Assembly (NCBI GenBank): GCA_037131065.1
Contig: JBAXRT010000006.1
Span: forward strand, 1-39,593
Origin: JBAXRT01 sp037131065
Lineage (GTDB): Bacteria; Bacteroidota; Bacteroidia; Bacteroidales; FEN-979
Length of the DNA: 39,593 nt
Direction of reading: 5' to 3'
This document shows positions 15,939-25,147 of this stretch, in pieces; the stretch's first letter is position 1, and each line of letters starts with the position of its first letter. The translations under genes and the position numbers were made by a program. Below the pieces are notes generated by a model. The model worked only from the letters and a program-made list of their open reading frames with translations, was not told the origin of the DNA and made no database searches.

Positions 15939-17975
15939 ATGGAAAATGTACTTGAAAAGTTTAATATTCTAATTGTTGACGACAGGAAAGAAAATTTAAT
16001 CACACTCGAAAGTATTATTCTCAGCTCCGAATTAAACATCATCAAGGCCCTTTCAGGCAATGAAGCACTCAGCCTCATGCTCGAACATGAGATCTCACTT
16101 GTTTTACTGGATGTAAATATGCCCGGAATGGATGGTTTTGAGACTGCCGAACTGATGCGGGGAAGCGAACGTACCAAAAGTATTCCAATTATTTTCATTA
16201 CCGCGACCTACCGTCAGCCCAAGCAAATTTTCAGAGGCTATGAAACCGGCGCCGTCGATTATCTTTACAAGCCCCTGGATCGTAAGATTTTACAGAATAA
16301 AATCAAAGCCTATATCGACTTTTTCAAACAAAAGCATGCTCTCCAGGTAACTACCAAACAGCTCCAGCGGACCATCGAGGAACTGGATCAGGCTAAAAGG
16401 ATTGCAGAGGAAGCAACACTTGCCAAAAGTTCTTTTCTTGCAAATATGAGCCATGAAATCAGGACCCCGCTCAACGGGATCATAGGGATGACAGATCTCA
16501 TCTTAATGGATTCCGATCTTCCCGAGAGCTACCATGAACACCTGCAGGATATCAAACAAAGCAGTGAATCCCTGCTGGAAATCATCAATGAAATACTGGA
16601 TATTTCAAAGATCGAGGCCGATAAGCTGGAGATAGAAAATATCGAGTTCAGCCTGCGGGATATGCTGGAGAAGGCAGTAAGGCTGCTTTCCGTAAAGACT
16701 TTCCAGAAAAAACTTCAGTTTCTTCTTCTGCACCCTGCCGATATCCCCGACATGGTCATGGGCGATCCGACCCGCATCCGGCAGATCCTCATAAACCTGA
16801 TTGGGAATGCCATTAAATTCACAGATGAAGGAAAAATAACACTTACGGTATCAACCGGTTTTAAGGATAAGTCAAAAATGACCCTCTCATTTATGGTCGA
16901 AGATACCGGGATAGGAATAGCAAAAGATAAGATTGACATCCTTTTCGAATCCTACAGGCAAGCCGACGCTGCAACCTCCAGAACATACGGGGGAACCGGC
17001 CTTGGCCTTACTATTTCGAAAAAACTGGTTGAGCTGATGGGGGGAGAAATTGGGGTTGAAAGTACGTATGGAAAGGGAAGTAAGTTTTTCTTTTCTGTTC
17101 CTGTTAAGATTGTTGAAAACCAGCCTGAATCATGGCGCCTGAACCTGCCTGATCTTCTTCCAAAGATCTCCGTCCTCATTGTTGAGCCAGGGAAAGAGCA
17201 CAGCCGCCAGTTGACTGATTTTTTCAACGCCTGGAAAATCACGGCCGATATTGCAGGATCCGTTGAGGAAGCAATCAGCATGATCAACAATGCAGGCTTA
17301 AAAAAATACGATATCATTTTAATTGACCAGCCCTTGCAGATGGCTGAGACCACCCCTGCACATCAGAGGATCGGGAAGTCCCTTCAAAAGAACATCCTTC
17401 CGGAATATGTTATCCTGACGGATAATAAATCGATTCATTCCATAAAAAAAATTCAGGGGACCGGGATACGCTGGTATCTCTTTAAACCCGTGTTTCAACA
17501 CGAATTAAAAGGCCTTATTCAGAAAATATTCTCCCCTGAGATCGACCTCGATCCTGCCGGTCAATATGAAATGAAGGTCCTGGCTGAGGAAAAACTCTCA
17601 AGAAAACTTCACATTCTCCTGGCTGAAGATCAGATCATTAACCAGAAAATCATTGTTCAGCTTCTTGCCAAAAAAGGATGGGAGGTCATTACGGCAAAGA
17701 ATGGTGTTGAAGCGTTGCAGAAAGCCCATGTTAGAGAGTTTGACCTGATCCTCATGGATGTAATGATGCCTGAAATGAACGGGTTCGATGCAACCAGGGA
17801 GATAAGAAAAGACACCCTGGGTAAAAATTCATCAACTCCGATCATCGCCCTCACTGCAAATGCTATGAAAGGAGACAGGGAAAGATGCATCGAAGCCGGA
17901 ATGGATGACTATATTTCAAAGCCCATCCACCTTGAGGATGTTTTTACAATAATAGAAAAACATTGTTCAAAATAA
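15939..17975 (+). CDS. Hybrid histidine kinase, REC-HisKA-HATPase-REC-REC
   Basis: The 678-residue soluble phosphorelay protein has no TM segment. Receiver 1 (about 8-125) has D14-D15, D58, T88 and K111. A short coiled coil (132-165) leads to HisKA with H172 in SHEIRTPLNG, then HATPase with the N box around N286-N290, DTGIGIA at 322 and GGTGLGL at 351. Receiver 2 (about 409-528) keeps D463 and K516 but lacks the acidic pair (VEPG), so it may be inactive. Receiver 3 (about 556-675) is complete: E563-D564, D607, T639, K661. The input receiver at the N-terminus suggests control by another kinase. A membrane hybrid kinase gene follows 14 bases later in the same direction. Confidence 0.93.
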   Translation: MENVLEKFNILIVDDRKENLITLESIILSSELNIIKALSGNEALSLMLEHEISLVLLDVNMPGMDGFETAELMRGSERTKSIPIIFITATYRQPKQIFRGYETGAVDYLYKPLDRKILQNKIKAYIDFFKQKHALQVTTKQLQRTIEELDQAKRIAEEATLAKSSFLANMSHEIRTPLNGIIGMTDLILMDSDLPESYHEHLQDIKQSSESLLEIINEILDISKIEADKLEIENIEFSLRDMLEKAVRLLSVKTFQKKLQFLLLHPADIPDMVMGDPTRIRQILINLIGNAIKFTDEGKITLTVSTGFKDKSKMTLSFMVEDTGIGIAKDKIDILFESYRQADAATSRTYGGTGLGLTISKKLVELMGGEIGVESTYGKGSKFFFSVPVKIVENQPESWRLNLPDLLPKISVLIVEPGKEHSRQLTDFFNAWKITADIAGSVEEAISMINNAGLKKYDIILIDQPLQMAETTPAHQRIGKSLQKNILPEYVILTDNKSIHSIKKIQGTGIRWYLFKPVFQHELKGLIQKIFSPEIDLDPAGQYEMKVLAEEKLSRKLHILLAEDQIINQKIIVQLLAKKGWEVITAKNGVEALQKAHVREFDLILMDVMMPEMNGFDATREIRKDTLGKNSSTPIIALTANAMKGDRERCIEAGMDDYISKPIHLEDVFTIIEKHCSK

Positions 17976-17989
17976 TTTTCTGATCGCCT

Positions 17990-20900
17990 ATGATCCGACA
18001 AGCTTGGAAATCCTTAAAGGATTCGATTACCGGGTTCGATTACCGGACATTAAAAAAAATGGGCATCGGGAAAACCCTCCTGCTCTGGTTTTTACTGATC
18101 TCCCTGACCCCCCTGGCAACACTGAGTTTTATTAATTTTCTTTATTACTACCGGGGACTGAACATCCTTGCAAAAAAATCGCTTTTCACTTCTTCCCAGC
18201 TTAGGGTCAATTATCTGAACTCTTATTTCCAGGAGCTTGACGACTACCTCGGCAAAATGTCAGGCAACAAAGTGACTTTGCCGTTTTTAGAAAAAATTGC
18301 AACAGATTTTTCCGGCAAAACCCAACCCGGCCGCGATTATTTTACCTCCTCGAATTATTTGGAAAAGATCAGGGATCTGAGGATGATCATCGGACAAACC
18401 TGGATGCCTGAGGGGATTATCAACATGTATTTCCTTAATCCAGACGGTAAAATTATTTTCGAATTAAATGAAATGGGTGGACTCGGAGAGGGGGTTTTTC
18501 AGCCGCCCCTCTCTTCAACCAGATTCAGTAAGACCTGCAAAAAAATATTAAGTACCGGAAAGCCCGCCCTTTCTGACCTGGAATTTTTTCCATACCCGAA
18601 CGATGAGCCGACCGGATTTCTTGGAGAACCACTCCTGAACTCAAAGGGGGAAAAGATAGGAGTCCTGGCAATCCAGATCTCTACCGAAAAAATTGATAAA
18701 ATCGTTCAGTTCGGAGTCGGATTTGGAAATACCGGAAAGGTGTATATTGTCGGGCTGGATTTGAAATTACGGTCAGCCAGCAAGTCCATTGACCATTCAT
18801 TGATACTGAAAGAACCGGAAGAGAACGACAAAACCCGGACCTGGCAGGGCGTTATTGCAAATGATATCGTCCTCACTTCCGATGGCAAACCGATCATTGA
18901 AGAAGCAGGTAGCTATAATAATTCCAAAGGAGTCCTTGTAATCGGTCTGTACAGAAGTATTCCGATACTTGAAAAATTAGGCGTTAACTGGGCCCTTGTT
19001 GAAGAGATTGACCAGGAAGAAGCCCATGCCGTTGCCCGGGAGCTTTCATCCTTTGCCAAGACTTCCCTGATCCTTACTGCAATTCTGGTACTGATCATAT
19101 CCACCCTTGTTACAAACAGATTTGTCAAACCAATTAAGAAAATATCCGAATGGGCAAAACAGGTGGCCCATGGAGAACTTATCAGCAGGGATATTCAGGT
19201 GGCTGATAATGAAGTGGGAGAGATGAAGGAAACCTTCAACTGGCTTGTAAAATCCCTGCAGTCTTTTGCTGAAGTCAGTCAGTCAGTTGCCCTGGGGGAT
19301 TACAGTAAATCCGTTACAATCCGCAGTGAGAAGGACACACTGGCTATCTCAATGAACCTGATGGTTGAAAGTTTTAAAAATGTCGTTAAACAGGCCAAAT
19401 CCATTGCCAGTGGCGACTATTCGACCAATGTCATGCCAAGAAGCGATAAGGACACCCTGGGCGTGGCATTATACGATATGACCAAACGGTTACGGGAGGC
19501 ATCCATCGAGATCATGAACCAGGATTGGCTTAAAACAGGGATCAATGAACTCGGAATAAAAATAAGCGGGGAACAAAGCATAAGGCAGCTGACTGAGGAG
19601 GTCATCACTTTCCTCTCCCATTATCTCGACGCACAGGTTGGGATGATATATCTGGTGGAGAGTGACCATAAACTGCGTCTTACCGCCTCCTTTGCATACA
19701 GCGGAGAAGAAAATATGCCTGAAGTCATTGCCATTGGGGAGGGGATCATCGGACAGGTTGCAAAAGAGCGGAAGAGACAAACGTTTTTCTCCTCCAGCCA
19801 CTCGCTTCCGTGGGTGAACATCGGACCGGATAAAGTAAAACCCCATCATTTTATTGTCTCTCCGATAATCTTCGAAGGACAGTTGCTCGGGGTTATTGAA
19901 CTTGGGTCGTTCCAGGCTTTCGATGACCTGAAACTGAATTTCATCAACTCTTCACTGGAAAACATCTCGGTCTCTATCACTACTGCAAGATCGCGAGAAA
20001 GGGTTCAGGAATTGCTTCTCAAAACCCAGGAACAAGCAAGAGAACTTGCAATGCAAAAAGAAGAGCTCGGACAGATAAACCAGGAGCTTGAAGAACAGAC
20101 AAAAGCCCTGAAGCTTTCCGAAGAGAATCTCCAACATCAGCAGGAAGAACTGAGGGTCATTAACGAGGAACTTGAGGAACGTACGAAAGCGCTGGAACTC
20201 CAGCGGGATGATACCCGGCGGAAAAATGAGGCACTTGAACAGGCCCAGCTTGAAATCAGGCAGAAAGCCGAGGCCCTCGAAATTGCCAGCCGCTATAAAT
20301 CGGAGTTCCTTGCCAACATGTCCCACGAACTGCGAACCCCACTGAACAGCATCCTGGTTCTGTCGGAATTACTTGCGGCAAATAAAAAAAACAATATGAA
20401 CCCGGAAGAGGTGGAGTTTGCTACCGTCATCAATTCCTCCGGGAAAGATCTGCTTGATCTTATCAACGACATCCTTGACCTGTCAAAAGTGGAGGCAGGA
20501 AAACTGGAGATAGATGTCGAAACGATCACACTTGATGAGATCGAGAATTTCATTATCCGCACCTTCTCTCCTCTCACGAATAATAAAGGAATTGGTCTCA
20601 ACACAAAAATTGAAAAGGGCCTTCCTGAGTCCATCGAAACCGATCCACAGAGACTTTTTCAGATTATTAAAAATCTGATGTCGAACGCGATAAAATTCAC
20701 CGAAAAAGGCAGTGTAACCCTCAGGGTCTTCCTTCCCGGCAAATCATTGAAGTTCGACCAGCCCGGTCTGTCAGTTGATAATGCCATCGGGATTGAAGTT
20801 TCTGATACGGGTATTGGTATCTCCGACGAAAAACTGAAGTTGATTTTTGATGCATTCCAGCAGGCCGACGGAACCATCAACCGTAAATTTGGCGGGACAG

Positions 20901-21562
20901 GACTTGGATTAACCATTTCAAGAAGCCTGACAAGAATGCTGGGCGGAGAACTCCATGTTGAAAGTAAAGTTGAAGAGGGTTCGAAATTTATTCTTTTTAT
21001 TCCTGTTAAATTTGAACAAATCAACAAACCAGTTGAAAAACAACAGGATGTTGAACCCTCTTCAAAAGAAAAAGGCAGCTCCCTTAAGCCAGCAGATGAG
21101 CCTTCCGGAAAACCCTCGGTCTCTTCCGGCGACTTTGCTGGAATTGAAGATTCTGTAATAACATCGGGTTTTCTGACAGACTCAATTTTTGAAAACAAGA
21201 AGATCCTTATCGTGGATGACGATATGCGGAATGTCTATGTCCTTTCCAAGATCCTTGAAGAGAGGAAGGTAAATATCCTGATTGGCAGGAACGGCCGGGA
21301 GGGAATTGAAAAGGTGAAGAAAAATCCCGATGTGAATATTGTCCTGATGGATATCATGATGCCCGAGATCGATGGATATACTGCGATAAGGGAGATCAGG
21401 GCAGACAAGCGCTTTTCACAACTTCCGATCATCGCTTTGACTGCAAAGGCAATGAAGGGGGACCGTGAGAAATGTATTGAAGCAGGGGCAAACGATTACC
21501 TTTCAAAACCGGTAAATACTGATAAACTACTTTCCCTCCTCAGGATCTGGCTCCATAAGTGA
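17990..21562 (+). CDS. Membrane hybrid histidine kinase with triple HAMP and GAF
   Basis: The 1190-residue sensor has TM1 at about 28-54, a large extracytoplasmic Cache-like domain (55-355) and TM2 (356-378). A HAMP (378-430) and two further HAMP-like repeats follow, starting SVALGDYSKSVTIRSEKDTL and SIASGDYSTNVMPRSDKDTL. A GAF domain (about 525-665) and a long coiled coil (665-770) come next; the coil has an internal duplication, EELGQINQELEEQTKALKL and EELRVINEELEERTKALEL. HisKA has H779; HATPase has DTGIGIS at 939 and GGTGLGL at 968. A Ser/Lys/Pro linker leads to a C-terminal receiver with D1076-D1078, D1121, T1151 and K1173. It is 14 bases after the soluble hybrid kinase gene, and its last 36 bases overlap phoU tail to tail. 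Ligand unknown. Confidence 0.93.
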   Translation: MIRQAWKSLKDSITGFDYRTLKKMGIGKTLLLWFLLISLTPLATLSFINFLYYYRGLNILAKKSLFTSSQLRVNYLNSYFQELDDYLGKMSGNKVTLPFLEKIATDFSGKTQPGRDYFTSSNYLEKIRDLRMIIGQTWMPEGIINMYFLNPDGKIIFELNEMGGLGEGVFQPPLSSTRFSKTCKKILSTGKPALSDLEFFPYPNDEPTGFLGEPLLNSKGEKIGVLAIQISTEKIDKIVQFGVGFGNTGKVYIVGLDLKLRSASKSIDHSLILKEPEENDKTRTWQGVIANDIVLTSDGKPIIEEAGSYNNSKGVLVIGLYRSIPILEKLGVNWALVEEIDQEEAHAVARELSSFAKTSLILTAILVLIISTLVTNRFVKPIKKISEWAKQVAHGELISRDIQVADNEVGEMKETFNWLVKSLQSFAEVSQSVALGDYSKSVTIRSEKDTLAISMNLMVESFKNVVKQAKSIASGDYSTNVMPRSDKDTLGVALYDMTKRLREASIEIMNQDWLKTGINELGIKISGEQSIRQLTEEVITFLSHYLDAQVGMIYLVESDHKLRLTASFAYSGEENMPEVIAIGEGIIGQVAKERKRQTFFSSSHSLPWVNIGPDKVKPHHFIVSPIIFEGQLLGVIELGSFQAFDDLKLNFINSSLENISVSITTARSRERVQELLLKTQEQARELAMQKEELGQINQELEEQTKALKLSEENLQHQQEELRVINEELEERTKALELQRDDTRRKNEALEQAQLEIRQKAEALEIASRYKSEFLANMSHELRTPLNSILVLSELLAANKKNNMNPEEVEFATVINSSGKDLLDLINDILDLSKVEAGKLEIDVETITLDEIENFIIRTFSPLTNNKGIGLNTKIEKGLPESIETDPQRLFQIIKNLMSNAIKFTEKGSVTLRVFLPGKSLKFDQPGLSVDNAIGIEVSDTGIGISDEKLKLIFDAFQQADGTINRKFGGTGLGLTISRSLTRMLGGELHVESKVEEGSKFILFIPVKFEQINKPVEKQQDVEPSSKEKGSSLKPADEPSGKPSVSSGDFAGIEDSVITSGFLTDSIFENKKILIVDDDMRNVYVLSKILEERKVNILIGRNGREGIEKVKKNPDVNIVLMDIMMPEIDGYTAIREIRADKRFSQLPIIALTAKAMKGDREKCIEAGANDYLSKPVNTDKLLSLLRIWLHK

Positions 21563-22243
21563 TGTTTTATCGGACCCGGATTTCTGGAATGGCTGTTTGT
21601 GTTTTACAAGCTTTCCGTCAACTATAAAGATAATCGATTCGGCGATGTTGGTTGAATAAGCTGCCAGCCTCTCTATGGTTGTCAGGATAAGGATCAGTTG
21701 CGTTGCCACAATGATCACCTCCGATTTGTGCATCATTTCGTCGATGATCCGCGCTGAAATTGCCTGTACCTTCTCCTCGATCGAATGGGCCAGATCGAAA
21801 ATGTCTTTTACAAATGCCGTATTCCGGCTGTTCAGAATGGTAATCACATCATTGACAATGCTGTCCACCATCTTGACCACTTCATCCATGTTCAGCTCAA
21901 CCAGCACTTCTTTATATTCACTTACACTTTCAACTTTCCCCGCAATGGTCACTGCGTGATCGCCCATCCGCTCAAGATCGTTGTTCATTTTCAGCGCCGA
22001 CATGATCAGCCTCAGATCCGTAGCCACGGGCTGGGTAAGGGCAAAGATCCGCTGGCAGAGTTTGTCAATTTTCACATCCAGTTTGTCGACAAGGTGATCC
22101 GTGTCGATGATCCTCTGGGCCATCTCTATGTCGCCGTTAAGCAAGGCCATCAGGCTATCATGAACCTGCTGAGCAACAAGGTTGCCCATCTTGAGGATGC
22201 GCTGGTTCAATTTTTCAAGTTCATGTTCGAAGTGCCGTTCCAT
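21527..22243 (-). CDS. phoU: Phosphate transport regulator PhoU
   Basis: The 238-residue protein is made of two three-helix PhoU repeats. It restrains Pst uptake and, where present, PhoR signalling. Repeat 1 contains LMALLNGDIEMAQRIIDTDH, then DKLDVKIDKLCQRIFALTQP and VATDLRLIMSALKMNNDLER-MGDHA. Repeat 2 ends with TTIERLAAYSTNIAESIIFI. The E/D-rich metal-site pattern near the ends of both repeats is present. The ATG at 22243 (after AAGAG) is preferred over a TTG overlapping the pstB stop. It is last in the porin-pst operon. Its final 36 bases are antisense to the 3' end of the hybrid kinase gene. Confidence 0.95.
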   Translation of the reverse strand: MERHFEHELEKLNQRILKMGNLVAQQVHDSLMALLNGDIEMAQRIIDTDHLVDKLDVKIDKLCQRIFALTQPVATDLRLIMSALKMNNDLERMGDHAVTIAGKVESVSEYKEVLVELNMDEVVKMVDSIVNDVITILNSRNTAFVKDIFDLAHSIEEKVQAISARIIDEMMHKSEVIIVATQLILILTTIERLAAYSTNIAESIIFIVDGKLVKHKQPFQKSGSDKTSLMEPDPEEGK

Positions 22244-22274
22244 AAATTCTCTTTGCAAGTTTAAAAAATAATTC

Positions 22275-23033
22275 TTATCCAAAACGTCCTGTTATATACT
22301 CTTCTGTTTGCTTTTTATCCGGAGTTGTGAAAATCTTTCTTGTTTTACCCTGTTCGATCAACTCCCCGAGATAGAAAAAGGCCGTGATGTCACTCACGCG
22401 GGCAGCCTGCTGCATGTTGTGAGTAACAATAACAATGGTATAGTTCTTTTTTAGTTCAAAGATTAACTCTTCTATTTTTGCTGTCGAAATAGGATCAAGG
22501 GCGCTGGCCGGTTCATCCATGAGAATGATCTCAGGATTCACTGCCAGTGCTCTGGCAATACACATGCGCTGCTGCTGACCGCCCGAAAGACCCATGGCTG
22601 AGTCATGAAGTCTGTCCTTTACCTCTTCCCAGATAAAAGCTTTTTTCAGGGATGTTTCAACAATCTCATCAAGCTTTTTCCTGTTGTTTATTCCATTGAT
22701 CTTGGGGCCATAGGCAACATTTTCGTAGATCGATTTGGTGAAGGGATTTGATTTCTGGAAAACCATGCCGACCTTTTTCCTCAGATTGACAACATCGATT
22801 TGCTTGTCGTAGATATTCAGAGAATCCACAAGAACCTCTCCCGAAATTTTTACGTTCGGAATCAGATCGTTCATCCTGTTCAGGGTGCGTAAGAAGGTGG
22901 ATTTCCCGCAGCCGGATGGACCAATAAAGGCTGTAACCTCCTTTTCCGGAATGTCCATCGAAATAGAGTTCAGTGCCATTTTCTCCCCGTAAAAGAGCGT
23001 CAGATCCCGGGTTTGAATTTTGGTTTGTTTCAT
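22275..23033 (-). CDS. pstB: Phosphate ABC transporter ATP-binding protein PstB
   Basis: The 252-residue ATPase of the high-affinity phosphate importer shows Walker A GPSGCGKST (38-46) and the PstB-specific LRTLNRMNDLIPNVKISGEV. A Q-loop sits in GMVFQKSNPFTKSIYENVAYG, the signature is LSGGQQQRMCIARALAV, Walker B is IILMDEPASALDP, and the switch His is in IVTHNMQQA. The length is typical. It lies 19 bases after pstA. The order pstS-pstC-pstA-pstB-phoU is the standard one. Confidence 0.97.
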   Translation of the reverse strand: MKQTKIQTRDLTLFYGEKMALNSISMDIPEKEVTAFIGPSGCGKSTFLRTLNRMNDLIPNVKISGEVLVDSLNIYDKQIDVVNLRKKVGMVFQKSNPFTKSIYENVAYGPKINGINNRKKLDEIVETSLKKAFIWEEVKDRLHDSAMGLSGGQQQRMCIARALAVNPEIILMDEPASALDPISTAKIEELIFELKKNYTIVIVTHNMQQAARVSDITAFFYLGELIEQGKTRKIFTTPDKKQTEEYITGRFG

Positions 23034-23052
23034 AATATTAATTCTGGGCTGG

Positions 23053-23952
23053 TTATTTGGCTTTTCTTCTTAACCTTGAGCGAATAACGACAGCCGTTAA
23101 ATTTAAGATAAAAGTGAGCATAAGAAGAACGAGGGTAGTGGCAAACTGAATGGGAAGGGTCTGATCAACATTAGCCGATTGTGTCGACATGATGTAAATG
23201 TGATATCCGAGGTTCATGAACTGATCGCTGAGCGAAACAGGCAGGGTGGCCAGATAATAGGCAGCACCGGTAAAGAGGATCGGGGCGACCTCCCCGGCTC
23301 CCCGGCTCACAGCCAGGATGGTGCCTGTCATGATGCCTGAACGGGATCCGGGAATAACAATCCTTCTGATGGTCTCCCATTTTGTGGCTCCCAGTGCAAG
23401 ACTCGCTTCCCTCATTTCTCTTGGCACAGTGCGTATGGCTTCTTCAACCGAAACGATGACAACAGGGAGCGTTAACAGGGACATTGTAAGGCTTGCCCAG
23501 AGTATATTGGGCTGACCCCATTTTAATTGTCCTCCCAGGAACACATCATCCATTCCACCCCCGACGAATTTTATAAAGAAACCCAATCCGAACAAGCCAA
23601 AGATTATAGAGGGAACAGTAGCAAGGGTCCTCACAGCAAAGCGAATTGTTTGTGCAAGCTTAGACGTCTCACTGGCATATTCGGTCAGGTAAATGGCTGT
23701 AACGGTGCCAAACGGGACGGCAGCCACCGACATGATCACGACAAGCAGTGCTGTCCCGTAAATGGCAGGGAAAATCCCTCCTTTCATCATTCCGTCCTCA
23801 GGAAAAGCTGTGAGGAATTCCCATGAAAAAGTACCCTTCCCTCCGATAATGATTATTACCAGGAGAAGGATGATGACAGCTATGATCAGAAAGGCTGAAA
23901 ATGCTGTTGTTCCGATAAACAGAAACCCTGTGATCCGGTTTTTTAATCTCAT
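23053..23952 (-). CDS. pstA: Phosphate ABC transporter permease PstA
   Basis: The 299-residue inner-membrane permease has six TM segments. The first is TTAFSAFLIIAVIILLLVII. The ATPase-contact EAA loop is seen in REMREASLALGATKWETIRR-IVIP. PstA-type features include FAVRTLATVPSIIFGLFGLG and GEVAPILFTGAAYYL. It ends in Arg/Lys (RSRLRRKAK), as expected for the cytoplasmic side. The gene starts two bases after the pstC stop and precedes pstB. Confidence 0.96.
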   Translation of the reverse strand: MRLKNRITGFLFIGTTAFSAFLIIAVIILLLVIIIIGGKGTFSWEFLTAFPEDGMMKGGIFPAIYGTALLVVIMSVAAVPFGTVTAIYLTEYASETSKLAQTIRFAVRTLATVPSIIFGLFGLGFFIKFVGGGMDDVFLGGQLKWGQPNILWASLTMSLLTLPVVIVSVEEAIRTVPREMREASLALGATKWETIRRIVIPGSRSGIMTGTILAVSRGAGEVAPILFTGAAYYLATLPVSLSDQFMNLGYHIYIMSTQSANVDQTLPIQFATTLVLLMLTFILNLTAVVIRSRLRRKAK

Positions 23953-23954
23953 GA

Positions 23955-25070
23955 CTACTTCCCCTGAAAACGTTTGACCAATCTTCCTTTAACATAAAAC
24001 TCTGCCAGGGCATTCAGGCAGAAAGTAAAAACAAATAACAGGGACCCGATTAGGAAAAGAACGCTGTAATGGGTATCCCCAAATACGACTTCTGCCATTT
24101 CGGCGCCAATGGTGGCAGCAAGCGTCCTTACCGATTCAAACGGGTTGACAGAGATCATGGCAGCGTTTCCTGTTGCCATCAGGGCGATCATCGTCTCTCC
24201 GAATACACGGCCAATTCCAAGCAGTATGGCGGCAAAAATTCCAGGCGTCGCAGCCGGAAGTGTCACGAACAATGCCGTTTGCCAGCGGGATGCGCCCAGT
24301 GCGAGGCTTGCTTCCGTGTATGAGCGGGGGACAGCTGTGAGGGCATCCTCAGTGATAGTGAAAATAATTGGTATGGCTGCCAGTGCCATGGCAACACCTC
24401 CAACGAAAGCATTCAGACGGGTATCATATCCAAAAATGTTCTGGAAAAAAGAGGCCATGACCATCAAGGCAAAAAAACCGATGACAACTGATGGAAACCC
24501 TGCAAGCAATTCAATGGCTGGCTTGATGATCTCACGCAGCCAATATGGTGCGAACGAGGCCGAGAAAAGGGCAGCAAGGATCGCAATGGGCGCGGCAAAT
24601 AATATGGCAATCAGCGTGATCTTCAATGTTCCGATAAAAAGCGGGACCAATCCATACCTTGGGTTATCAGAAACAGGCAACCACGACTTCCCCATAAGAC
24701 TTTTCCAGGTGGCCTGATCAGATCCGTGAACAACTGAATCATCGACAACTGCCTGGTTTTCTATCATCATGGTATCTTTGGATATGACACCATATTGTTC
24801 CTGACCCGATGCATTTTTCGGCGCCTGTTCCTCTGCCCCTCCGTATTGCTCCTGTTTCTGAACCGATTCGGTTTTAACCTCCATTTTCTTTTGATGAAAA
24901 ATTGGTAACGTCTCCCGGAATACAAAGAAAAAAATCAGGATAATAATCGTGATGGAAAGAAAAGCGACCCCCGTTATGATCTTTTCTGATAGAAATTCTG
25001 ACCACCGGAACTTCTTTTGCAACGACTCTTTGCTAAAAATAAATCCCTCGTTTTCAGCCGGATTTTCCAT
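23955..25070 (-). CDS. pstC: Phosphate ABC transporter permease PstC with periplasmic insert
   Basis: The 371-residue permease is longer than common PstC (about 290-320). TM1 is at about 32-52 (KIITGVAFLSITIIILIFFF). A hydrophilic stretch of about 80 residues (56-138) follows before TM2. It holds two copies of the block QEQYG (KQEQYGGAEEQ and GQEQYGVISK) and many Gln/Glu/Lys residues. The rest is ordinary: EAA loop RSYTEASLALGASRWQTALF and GIGRVFGETMIALMATGN. Long TM1-TM2 loops occur in some PstC relatives of this phylum, so it may be a clade trait; the QEQYG duplication is worth noting. The next gene, pstA, begins two bases after its stop. Confidence 0.95.
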   Translation of the reverse strand: MENPAENEGFIFSKESLQKKFRWSEFLSEKIITGVAFLSITIIILIFFFVFRETLPIFHQKKMEVKTESVQKQEQYGGAEEQAPKNASGQEQYGVISKDTMMIENQAVVDDSVVHGSDQATWKSLMGKSWLPVSDNPRYGLVPLFIGTLKITLIAILFAAPIAILAALFSASFAPYWLREIIKPAIELLAGFPSVVIGFFALMVMASFFQNIFGYDTRLNAFVGGVAMALAAIPIIFTITEDALTAVPRSYTEASLALGASRWQTALFVTLPAATPGIFAAILLGIGRVFGETMIALMATGNAAMISVNPFESVRTLAATIGAEMAEVVFGDTHYSVLFLIGSLLFVFTFCLNALAEFYVKGRLVKRFQGK

Positions 25071-25147
25071 TCTCTTTTTTTAAAGCTGAAAGGCAACACC
25101 CTTTCAGATGCTGCCACTCAGCAATTAACACACTTACTAATAAAAAA

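Noticed and set aside
20659..21198. 179-codon minus-strand open frame
   Set aside because: It is antisense to the HATPase part and linker of the membrane hybrid kinase; the kinase motifs fix the real strand.
22244..22282. TTG start extending PhoU by 13 residues
   Set aside because: It overlaps the pstB stop, and the ATG at 22243 has a better ribosome site and matches the usual PhoU beginning.
23420..23440. TTGGCAC resembling a sigma-54 -24 element
   Set aside because: It is inside pstA and no TTGC follows at the -12 position. With rpoN in the window I looked for such sites but found none I can support.
24109..24717. 202-codon plus-strand open frame
   Set aside because: It is antisense to pstC, which is clearly real; the frame has the composition of a complement of TM segments.
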